From positions 1,984,001 through 2,048,000 of the forward strand of contig JALGAS010000007.1 in the NCBI GenBank assembly GCA_023078685.1: a stretch of DNA of 64,000 bases, read 5' to 3'. Under the pieces are notes generated by a model. That model had not been told where the DNA came from, made no database searches, and saw only the letters and a program-made list of their open reading frames with translations. Both the position numbers and the translations under genes were made by a program. Shown piece after piece: positions 24,077 to 33,250 of this stretch (positions within the stretch are counted from its first letter, which is position 1; every line of letters starts with the position of its first letter). This DNA comes from Neopestalotiopsis rosae (lineage: Eukaryota; Ascomycota; Sordariomycetes; Amphisphaeriales; Sporocadaceae).

Positions 24077-24527
24077 CACTGCTTCTATTCTTCTCAGATG
24101 TGAATTTTTGATTGCCCAAATACAATGGCACAAAGATCAAAGTGGGTTGATGCACTTTCATGTATAAATCATGTCGTAGAGGCGCGATCTCGCAGATTTC
24201 GGGCTACGGCTTTCCGGGGAGGCACGGTCTTGTTGACAAGCCGGGTTTCCCTCCGTCCCCGATTGCCGACCGGCGTCCGGTCATGTATCCACTCCCAATT
24301 GCCAGTCTCGCTACTTGTAGCACTCCATAATGAGACATCGCTATCCGACAGTGTTAATTCAACAGCCATATAAGCATGGCACAATTGAGTAAAGTGAACT
24401 GTCTATGTATCATATCACAAACAAGTTTACTTCTATACTTCCTACAATCGCAGCCGCCACCACCACCAATAACATTTTCTTTTACATATTTACTAATCAG
24501 TTGGTTTAACACATATTCCATAAAATC

Positions 24528-25352
24528 ATGTCTGCCCTTCCTGAACACATCTTTGTCGACACCAGCTACGGTCGTCTGGCTCTCCGCTCCACTGGACCAG
24601 ACAATGGCCCGGTATTGCTATGCATCCACGGAAACTCTTCCACCACCGACATCTTCAGACCTGTCCTGCTGAACAAGAGCATCACTTCTCAACGCCGCGT
24701 CCTCGCCATTGATCTGCCAGGTCATGGCTTGTCCGAGGACGCCAAGGACCCAGCCACGACCTACACCATGCCCGCCTACGCCAAGGCTTGCATCGAGGTC
24801 CTTCAGAAGCTCGGCGTCAGCGAGGTCGTGGTGCTGGGCTGGTCTCTGGGCGGCCACATTGGCATGGAAATGACTGCCGTCTCCAGCCCCGTCACCATCA
24901 AGGGAGTCATGATGATTGGCTCGCTGCTGGTCCCCATCTGGGACGCCCCCATTGACGACGCGCGCACCCGGTGGAACATGCGCCAGGACCTGTCCAAGGA
25001 GGAGCTCACGGGCTTCGCCATGGGCGGTACCGGAGGCCCGTTTGAGCAGTGGATGGCCGACGCCGCCATCCGCACCGACCCCAAGGCCCGCCTCGTGCTC
25101 TTCCAGAACCTCGGCTTTGGCGATTGCTCCAACCAGCAGCAGCTCGCCGCCGAGACCAAGGTGCCCACCGCCGTGGTCATTGGCACCGACGAGCCTCACC
25201 TCGACAACAACATGATCAAGGGCCTCAAGTACGGAAACCTGTGGTCTGGCAAGTGCATCGAGATCCAGGGCGGCCAGCACTGCCCCATGTGGGAGAAGCC
25301 TGCCGAGTTCACTCCTGCCTTGGAGAGCTTCATTGCCGATGTTACTGCTTAA
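24528..25352 (+). CDS. Alpha/beta hydrolase
   Basis: Single exon, 274 residues. The oxyanion-loop strand LLCIHGNSS, the nucleophile elbow GWSLGG (Ser near residue 106), an acid after VIGTDEPH and the catalytic His in GGQHCPMWEKP are all in the expected order. A small cap domain lies between residues 130 and 200. It has no signal peptide and should be cytosolic. Members of this group are esterases, lactonases or C-C hydrolases; the target is not readable. The divergent layout with the NmrA-like reductase suggests a joint function. Its third-position G+C is clearly higher than in the flanking spacers, in keeping with a well-expressed gene. Confidence 0.85.
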   Translation: MSALPEHIFVDTSYGRLALRSTGPDNGPVLLCIHGNSSTTDIFRPVLLNKSITSQRRVLAIDLPGHGLSEDAKDPATTYTMPAYAKACIEVLQKLGVSEVVVLGWSLGGHIGMEMTAVSSPVTIKGVMMIGSLLVPIWDAPIDDARTRWNMRQDLSKEELTGFAMGGTGGPFEQWMADAAIRTDPKARLVLFQNLGFGDCSNQQQLAAETKVPTAVVIGTDEPHLDNNMIKGLKYGNLWSGKCIEIQGGQHCPMWEKPAEFTPALESFIADVTA

Positions 25353-27235
25353 GGGGTATACGGCTATAGAGTGAAAGAGTTCAATGCAAGACGGCGCTTC
25401 AGAATAGAGTTAGACATATGAGCATCAAACAATAGACACTGACAAAGATTTCATTGCTGTTGTTCCTGACATAGAGTGACTCGCTGATTTTGGTGGATCT
25501 CGATGAGTATACCAAGTAGGTGCAACTACAAGCCTTGAGAGAGCATCAACTAAACTTAAATCTCGCTTGACTACAGTCGATGTCTTCGAAGACGCAGAAG
25601 TAAAGTCTGTGCTCGGTCTTCTGGGGGAGTCTAGCTGGTATTTTCTGCCTAGGGCCACCGGGGACTGGTGCGTTTTGCCTAATACATACGACTTCATCGT
25701 CACTATTCCCTACCAAACGAGATGCAATAATTGACTTGGACTCATTCCCTAGTATGTGAGGTTTTTCCTTTCCAATTTGCGTGGATGTCTTTCAAGTTGA
25801 TCGTATTATTCGCAATCAGGCTTCTCTTGATTCAGACAGCTATTGTCGATGGCCATGTCTAACGTCCGCTAAGTTGGGTCTTTCAGGTACAGGCTGAGTG
25901 AGCGCCGGGTTCCGGTAGTCCCTGTAAACCCCCGGTAACTTGTAAGCGATCCCCGGTAGTTAGTGTCGACGAAAATAGACACGCCCGTGCTCGGCGCCTT
26001 CCACCACCCTTGTGTGCATCAACATGTCAAGCGAGCATGAAAATCAATCGTGGCAGAAACGACAATGCTGGAATATTTCTACTCTGTTGCTTCGCTCAGT
26101 TTCTGCAGTCATTCGATGTCACCTGTGCAGCTTTCATCGCCATTTGACCCCAATACATCTCAAGAATGCGATTTGATGTGGGCATGTTACTTGCTGCGGT
26201 TGTGTCGTCCCCTGACAATGCCCCTCAACAGTGCACTAAGACAATACCATTATCCATTTCCAGGTATGTGAGGAGCACTACCAAATGAGGCATTGGCCTG
26301 CAACCTCCAAGCCCCTATACTATCACCACCATCCTCCCGCTCTTCGTAAGTGCCATTATGAGCTTGATAACTGCATGTCCTGTACTCGATGAGGACTCGG
26401 ACAAATCCATGCATTCATTACCGAGCCAAATCATACAGCCATCGTCTAAATTAGCGTGGTTCCAGCGTTTCATAGCTGTTGATATCTCGGTAGCGAGTCT
26501 TGCCAGCCTGATCACCCTGTGCCCATCCGGTATCCCCTAGTATGTCCCTAATCTCGGAGACCAGAGCGAAGTTTGCAGTGCACACCGGCGCTCACCCCTG
26601 CTTCGTGCTTCCACTGTCGATCAGTGCCCACCCCCACAATCTAGCCCTGGAGTGTTAGTACTAGTTGGGGTGAACTTTTGTTCTGTCGTGCATGAGCTGT
26701 AGAAGACGCGTACAAGGCGCCAGGAATCCAGGAGTTCCCATGATGAGCACTAAGAATATGTGCACGCCTACTAGACTGGAAAGCTCGAAACAGAGTTCTT
26801 GGTCTCCAAGTTGAGTAACGCCTGTCATAAACGAGGCCCTTCTGGATCTCAGCCGCACAACTGCGCTTTACTCCACTTGGTAGGTCACCGTAAACACATA
26901 TCATGTCTTACAAAGTTGCGATCGATAAGTGCGAGATTGAACCTTTCGCTGGAGACATATGGCATCCGCCTGCGCTCGCCAGTCAGCATCGACTCAGAAT
27001 GTCAACTTTCGTTCCAGCAATGCTAAGTTGCACATTGAAGTCAAAGTTTCATTTCTTGTACGATTATATTGATGAATGAGATCAAACATACACTTTTAGT
27101 GTCCAGAATCCTCTATCGTCTCCCTAGTCGCACTATACTACGCGGAGGGCCAGTTTCCGACATCTCACGACTCAAGCACTATACAACGAGACCCAGAGTG
27201 GAACTGCTTGGCTGCACGTCTCCACTTCTTCCATA
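25353..27235. other. Gene-free region with phased CCGGTA motifs
   Basis: About 1.9 kb without a convincing gene. It contains three CCGGTA elements at 25912-25958 (listed separately). Other frames are short and featureless. The right end is the promoter of the second HET gene. Confidence 0.5.
25912..25958. repeat. Three CCGGTA elements at 20-21 bp spacing
   Basis: CCGGTA occurs at 25912-25917, 25932-25937 and 25953-25958; the last two are preceded by extra C residues (CCCCGGTA). The spacing of 20 and 21 bp equals two helical turns, so the three would face the same side of DNA. Whether a protein binds them is unknown. Confidence 0.45.
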
Positions 27236-28009
27236 ATGCGCCTTCTCAAGATACAGGAAGATGGCACGATCTGTCTGACCAAGCATTACACTTGCAATGT
27301 TCCACCGTACGCGATACTCTCGCATACATGGGGCGAAGAGGAAGACGAGGTCATGCTCGAAGACATTTGCGAGGGCAGAGCAGCCGAGAGGGAAGGATAC
27401 AAGAAAATCCAATTCATCGCCAGACAAGCCGCATCGGACGACCTGCAATACTTCTGGGTCGATACTTGCTGCATCGACCAGTCCAGCAGCGCCGAGCTCT
27501 CAGAGGCCATCAACTGCATGTTCAAGTGGTATCAAAATGCAGCAAAATGTTATGTCTACCTTTCAGACGTGTTCTGCTATGGCGCGTCTGCCAATGCCCT
27601 TGGCGAGCCTGGGGGAAATGCATGGGAACGTGATTTCCCCAAGAGCCGCTGGTTCACGCGTGGGTGGACGTTGCAGGAGCTAGTTGCACCCCCCTGTGTC
27701 GAGTTCTTCTCGGCGGAATGCCACCAACTGGGCGACAAGCAGTCGCTTATACAACCCATACATGAAGCCACAGGAATAGCGATCAGCGCTCTCCGAGGGC
27801 GACCTCTATGCGATTTCATCGAAAGGGAGCGCATATCCTGGGCCCAAGGTCGACAGACTAAGCGCGAAGAGGACATGGCATATTCGCTCCTTGGGATCTT
27901 TGGCGTTCAGATGCCTTTATTATACGGCGAGGGGGCAAAGAATGCCAACTTTCGTCTTCGGCGGGCCATTGCCAAGAAATGGCAAAGACAGTGCCTTGGA
28001 AGGTTGTGA
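27236..28009 (+). CDS. Short HET-domain protein
   Basis: Single exon, 257 residues. It holds a complete HET core: PPYAILSHTWG, YFWVDTCCIDQSSSAEL, SRWFTRGWTLQELVAP and EEDMAYSLLGIFGV, followed by PLLYGEGAKNA. It is clearly a relative of the HET gene at 4212 and shares its MRLLK start and domain order, but it stops about 30 residues after the domain where relatives carry a long effector tail. It may be a genuinely short form, or a later intron or frameshift may hide the tail. HET-only proteins can still take part in incompatibility reactions with partners. Downstream sequence before the convergent methyltransferase shows no obvious continuation. Confidence 0.85.
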   Translation: MRLLKIQEDGTICLTKHYTCNVPPYAILSHTWGEEEDEVMLEDICEGRAAEREGYKKIQFIARQAASDDLQYFWVDTCCIDQSSSAELSEAINCMFKWYQNAAKCYVYLSDVFCYGASANALGEPGGNAWERDFPKSRWFTRGWTLQELVAPPCVEFFSAECHQLGDKQSLIQPIHEATGIAISALRGRPLCDFIERERISWAQGRQTKREEDMAYSLLGIFGVQMPLLYGEGAKNANFRLRRAIAKKWQRQCLGRL

Positions 28010-28433
28010 AAGTAATATTCTCGTATACAGTATGAGTGATCGACGAAAAGAGCCCAGCATATATGGTCGAGTCTTGGCTTGTCCTAGTTTCATTAACAAA
28101 TGTTTTAGGCGCGCGTTGCAGCTGTGCACAACAACTAGGCTGCAATATCCCTACTAAAGTATATAAGATAATCATCTTTTGTCCGACTTCTATAGCCCGG
28201 TCTTGCCATAAATGTCTGAACCTTACGTTGAAACCGTGGGAATTACGGTATTTGTGCTAAGAGCTTTTGCTGGGCAATGGGTGCGATACCCTCAGCCGCC
28301 ATGTGCAGACTCTTGAAATATCTGGCTACAGCACTGATATTGCAATGATCTGGGAAACATAGTGGCACCAATAGCATCACCTCTAATTCATTGGACAAAT
28401 AAATCTTCATTTGGAAAAGTGTCTTCCTCTTCT
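28010..28433. other. Convergent intergenic region
   Basis: Lies between the 3' ends of the short HET gene and the FtsJ-like gene. No feature recognised. Confidence 0.5.
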
Positions 28434-29569
28434 TCACTTCCGTGACATGAAAGGCGCACTTGTGAGTGCGTCAGCCTGGACACGCCAAATATCATTGCCC
28501 AACTGTAAAATCCGTTCGCCAAATTCCTGCAGCACGGTTCTTGGGCTTGGTTCTCCATCACAAACTGTTCTCGCTAGATCGTCATCCGTACCGAAAGTCG
28601 CGGCACGCCAAATTGCCTTCCAATGCGAAATCGCTTCAACTGCTGCAGGATGATCTCGCTTGATACTATTGGCAATCATGTAAAACGAAGAGCGAGTAGT
28701 ATGGCCCGTGGAAGGCTTGAAGAGTTGGACCCTAGAGAACTGTTGAAATCGGTAGATGATACAGACAGTTTCCCAAGATTCAAGGTTGTGCAGCAACACA
28801 AGAACCGCGCCCTTGTTGGCGGCATGTTCTAATCCCAGGGCGAGCTGTGCGCATTTGAGCCGGACTGGCTCAAATACTTCCCGATAAGGAAGCCGCTCAT
28901 GTGTTCGGAGAACATTTCCATCGCAGATCACCAGATCGAACAGCTCTGAGTCGTCAAATTGTCGTGGCAAGAACTTGTCTGCTTCTGGATGTTCAGGCGG
29001 AATATCAGTTACGCCCAAGTCTGCAGCGAGCATAGTCAGGTCCAAAAACTCGACTTGCGACCGGTCAGGATGACGCAGAATTAGCTGATGCCCCCCTTGA
29101 GACGAAGGTAAGCTGAAGCCTTTGGCCTTTGATTCCGGATTTGTTTCCAAGGCAGCTGCCAAAAAGCCTCCTGGAGCAGCGCACAAGTCGAGAATCTTTC
29201 CAGGCATTGTTCTTACGACAAGTCCCATTGTGGCTTGATGGATTTCGGCAGCGATTTTTTTCATGTGATAGTGATGCCCTTTAGAGACCTTTGAATCAGA
29301 CCTATCCGCACGAGCCCGCTGCCTTCGAAAATGTTCATCCCCTTCCGATTTCTCCCATCCCTCATAAACGTTAGTATGGTTTCATAACTTCGAACAAATG
29401 ACGGCCATCTCACCTGCCGTCGCAAGACTGCGAGCCTACGATATTCTGCATTTCCCCCAAGTAAGAAGGTAGTGATCTGGCGGGTGGCTTGTAGGCTTTC
29501 AACTAGGAATCGTGATGTGGGTGGAACTTGTCCGGCAGAATAATATCCGACATCAACTAAAATATCCAT
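28434..29569 (-). CDS. FtsJ-like S-adenosylmethionine methyltransferase
   Basis: Two exons, 29414-29569 and 28434-29360, joined over a 53-nt GT-AG intron, give 360 residues. The SAM-binding motif I is KILDLCAAPGGFLAAAL, the signature of the FtsJ/RrmJ 2'-O-methyltransferase fold. A following acidic motif, LFDLVICDGN, matches the Asp of the catalytic set. The N-terminal 80 residues are basic and could contact RNA. Bona fide FtsJ enzymes methylate rRNA, tRNA or mRNA caps; many fungal members like this one are uncharacterised and vary by strain. The start was taken at the ATG at 29569. The substrate is not inferable from context. Confidence 0.8.
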
Positions 29570-30662
29570 GAGTATGTATATATACTGATGATATATTCAC
29601 TTGGCTAGAGATAAATAGTCGACAATTGACTCCACGAGATTGTTTCCTCAGTGTTGAAGTTGCGGGGTAAGACACTCGTCTTTGCTGTAGAAGCTTGCTT
29701 TTCCCCCTCAGCATTTCATGTTACACAATATCAGCAGCGGATGGCTGTATGGTATGGGATGGGCAAAACGCTTCAACGGAGTGGATGAAGATGCAGCCAT
29801 CAAATTTGGCTTTTCACAGGGCATTCCACCACGCCTGAGCATGACGCTGCTCTAGTAGACGGCAAGCCCGCAGCACCGCTTCTGTTTATGTCCGCGAGGC
29901 TAGATCCAGTGACACCTCTTCGTAATACAGTAAAATAGGTACACTGGTGCTACTTGGGTTGTCCAGGAGAATTCTTGCCATTGTATACTTAGTGCACCTG
30001 GCAAATTTAGCCAGAAGATCATACAGGACACCTGCAATACGGCAAGCTTCCGAAGAATGGAACAATCTGTCCAGTCGATTGCGATCCTTCGCATTCATTG
30101 TGGCGAAGAGTCAAAGAAAATGGCAGTGAGTTTGTCCGGGGATGATGGAGGTCTGATGCGACACAGGCGTCGTAGCATTTGAGTTGCGGAGAGAACCGCA
30201 CTACTCCATCTATGTACGAGTCAACCGGATTTTCGGGCACGTCTCAAACAGCAATGCGAATTGCCCATTCACTTTAAATACCACCTTCATAATCTGCATA
30301 TGCTGGTAAGGATCATTGACGTGCTGGTCGAGGTCAAAGCCAAACTCCAAGAACTGTTTGTACATGATTCCTGAAACGAGGAAGACTCTGCAGAGAAGCT
30401 CTGGAATATCCGGAGTTTTAAGTTGAATTTAGATGCGGAAGAACCGTTAGACCAAGAAACCATGTCAATTGATATTGTTTGTACCTTCTCTGACACTGCC
30501 CAAGTCGCTCACAAACCAAATTCGAGCCTCTAACACTCCATTAGCCTTTTCTGAAAGACTGACCCCAATCTTCTCTTGGATCTCCTTACTTCCACGCCAC
30601 CGGCTCCCCGTTGATAAAGCTCATAACTGTCTAATATGAAAGCCCGATTCATGAAACATGTT
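29570..30662. other. Intergenic region
   Basis: About 1.1 kb with only short frames. No domain, RNA or repeat recognised. Confidence 0.5.
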
Positions 30663-31551
30663 TCAGATAGTTTTCCAACCATCAAGCATGTCATTCCAGT
30701 TACGACGGATCCTCGACTTCCAATCGACTCCGTAGTCGTCATGACAGACGTCGCCCCACGTGGCAGCCTGCTCCGAGATGAACATCTTGGCGCGGCCCTC
30801 AAAGCCACCAGTATCCGTGCCCAGCCCGTTGGTCGTGTCAAGGACGTCGTAGTTGGCCGTTGCCTGCTCGGCTAGCTCGGTCTGGATCGAAATACAAAAT
30901 TCGTAAATGGCCGACGCCGCGTTGGAGGTGAAGACAGCCGGGTCCTTCTCGCCACACACATCGTTTTGGCTCTTTGAGTTGCCGAACGTCGCCTCCAACT
31001 TGGCGTTGATGAAATAGGCCGGCAGTAGAGTGCCCAAATTGACAATGATGCCGACAATGACACCCCCGAGAATGACCTGCTTGGATACGGCATATTCCTA
31101 TCAGGAACATAGTTATTAGTCTTTGTGCTCAAGCTGGGAGCAGATATGGCCACTCGGTACTCACACCCTCTGACAAATAGGTATTGATACCGTTCGCCAT
31201 GGCTGCACAGCCGTCGACCGTGATTGTCGCTTTGGCAGCCGCGAAGGTCGCAAGCGACGAGTAAGCGGCTCCAGCGCAATCCGTCACGTAGGCACATACG
31301 TCTCGCTGGAGTAGCTTTCGGTCCACGCCGCGTTGGTAGTGGACCGATGGCGTGAAGTTGGAGCTCACTTCAAAAGTATGCACTATGTCTGAGACATAAT
31401 CGGGAAGGAAGATGTTGACGAACTCGTCTGTTCCTGTGACCTTGTACTGAGAATGAAGGCCCACAGGTGGTGCAGAAGGAGGTGGAGAGGAGAAAGACGC
31501 GGCCTCGCTTGTTGCCAGCAACGCTGACAAATAAGACAAAGAAATTTTCAT
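30663..31551 (-). CDS. Secreted or membrane-bound hypothetical protein
   Basis: Two exons, 31165-31551 and 30663-31097, joined over a 67-nt intron, give 273 residues. Residues 1-18 form a signal peptide (MKISLSYLSALLATSEAA). Around residues 136-158 a strongly hydrophobic stretch (ILGGVIVGIIVNLGTLLPAY) starts exon 2 and looks like a membrane or amphipathic insertion helix. The remainder is polar with four to six cysteines and a Trp-rich C-terminus (DWKSRIRRNWNDML). I do not recognise a family. The hydrophobic centre in an otherwise secreted protein is unusual and would fit a membrane-inserting or membrane-tethered effector, but this is only a suggestion. Confidence 0.6.
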
Positions 31552-32063
31552 CTTGATTGAGAATTTTGATGGACACAGATGTACGGAAAGCTCAAGTATT
31601 AATCAAGGAATATCAATCTCAGACTGACCATGGCGACGAAGAACAACTCGAAGTACTTGAGGTTGATGTCGAGAAAGGGCCTCTATTTATCCATTTTGTA
31701 GATGCACCGAGGAATAGACCGCTGAACGAGACATGATGGCCCTCAGACCAGCCTTTGAATGGTTTTGGCTCCCAAAAAAGCTCTGGTCATTGCAATCTAC
31801 TGATCTCCTCCGCCGAAAGGGCCATGCGTAAATCCCATCTACATGCTATCTGCATGCTATCTGCATGCTATGCATGGATCTTGCCGCCATCTCGGCTTCC
31901 CGAAGTCGGAATTGTATCGCCAAGCGAGGTTGCATCGCGGCGCGTGAGTCCTGAATTCGAACATATTCCGGTTAGATTTGAGCTGACCTTGGCCAATATT
32001 TCCTGCACCAGCCACTATTTCCTGCAACAGACAACGTTTCCCTACGACGTTGCAGATCGGTCC
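31552..32063. other. Intergenic region with a short tandem repeat
   Basis: No gene recognised. It contains three copies of an 11-bp unit at 31841-31873, listed separately. Confidence 0.5.
31841..31873. repeat. 11-bp tandem repeat, three copies
   Basis: Unit GCATGCTATCT: the first copy begins with A and the third ends differently. A local slippage product about 290 bp upstream of the gene starting at 31551. Confidence 0.7.
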
Positions 32064-32591
32064 TCACGTAGAGCTTGCCTTGTCCACGCTGATAGGTGGA
32101 TAAGCTTTGATGGCAAGCCACGAGAAGTAAAGTCGTCTCACGTTGGAGTACAGAGACCATGTCCACACGACGGATCCCACTAACAGGCAGGGCAAGACGC
32201 CAAGGAAAAAGACGCCTTTGAAAGCGTAGTCGGCCAGCCCATGAGATGTACTCCGAAAGATGCGAATGATTGCCCAGGCGTTAATTGTGCCCAACCAGCA
32301 ACCATCCATGAGTAGTATACCCAAAGTGATGGCGTAGAAGAAGGACGTGAGGATCAGCTCTTGCCTTTTGGTGGGGCTCTGCAGGGCCGAGTCGTGAAAG
32401 ACATGTTCCCTGTCGATCAGTTTGGCGGCAGTCCTGGGAGGCGAAGATGCGTACGTGAGGCATATTTGAATGAATGTCCAACTCACGGTCACAAGGGTGA
32501 ATGCAATAAAGACGAAGACGTTGGGCTCAGAGCATACCGACCCCTCGAAGATACCGAGAATGTTCTGCCCATGCGGGTGCTGTGCCCTCAT
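32064..32591 (-). CDS. Hypothetical integral membrane protein
   Basis: A single frame of 175 residues with an ATG start. Four hydrophobic segments can be seen: around VFVFIAFTLVTVSWTFIQI, FFYAITLGILLMDGCWL, FKGVFFLGVLPCLLVGSVVW and a weaker one between them. The C-terminal tail is short and polar. I do not recognise a family. It lies tail to tail with no near neighbour on the same strand and its function is unknown. Confidence 0.5.
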   Translation of the reverse strand: MRAQHPHGQNILGIFEGSVCSEPNVFVFIAFTLVTVSWTFIQICLTYASSPPRTAAKLIDREHVFHDSALQSPTKRQELILTSFFYAITLGILLMDGCWLGTINAWAIIRIFRSTSHGLADYAFKGVFFLGVLPCLLVGSVVWTWSLYSNVRRLYFSWLAIKAYPPISVDKASST

Positions 32592-33250
32592 AGTGCCGAT
32601 CTGGTCGTATATCTGACGATGTCTCGTTTAAAAAGCGGTGTTGAGGGTGGAAGATAGGTGGAAAGTGAGGAAACGATAGGAAGAACTTTGATTGGAATGC
32701 GACAGGTGCTGTTATATCCTCAGTATCACTGCAGTAATGCAACGGTGGCTGAGATTGCACTCGTGCATAGCCGTTACAACCCTGACGACCGGGGTGACAG
32801 CAAGGGCCATCGCCCCGGGCGGCTAAATAGTATACTCGGCAGCCCGAAAACAGAATAGCCAGGCCAGACAGAGCAGCAGCACGTGCTGCCGATTGTTTTC
32901 AATGTGAGACCAATAAGCACGGCTTTTTTGTCTATGCATATGCTATGCTTGGCTCCCAAGCGAAAGGTACATTCCATCAAAGCAGATTGCTTAGAACACA
33001 ATGGAGTATCATCTGATAAGTAGGCACGTCAAATTTCAGGTATAGTATCTTATTCTCTATTGATTTCTGATGATATGAATATTCTGTATGCCTCTAAACA
33101 GTAATGGCAGCAGCATGATGATCTATGAGATGGAAAGGAAATAATGACAGAAATTAGGAAAAGAAAAACCCAGTAAAGGAAACTAGATACAAACACAATC
33201 ATTATAACATTAAAGCCCCAGAGCATTTCGTCTTCATTGCACACCGCACT
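32592..33250. other. Spacer left of the PKS gene
   Basis: Contains the 3' flank of the PKS gene and the promoter of the small membrane protein. AT-rich; no other feature. I take this as the probable left border of the biosynthetic cluster. Confidence 0.5.

Noticed and set aside
24618..25280. A 220-codon open frame on the minus strand
   Set aside because: Antisense to the alpha/beta hydrolase with intact catalytic motifs; His/Leu/Val-rich composition typical of shadows in high-GC coding DNA.
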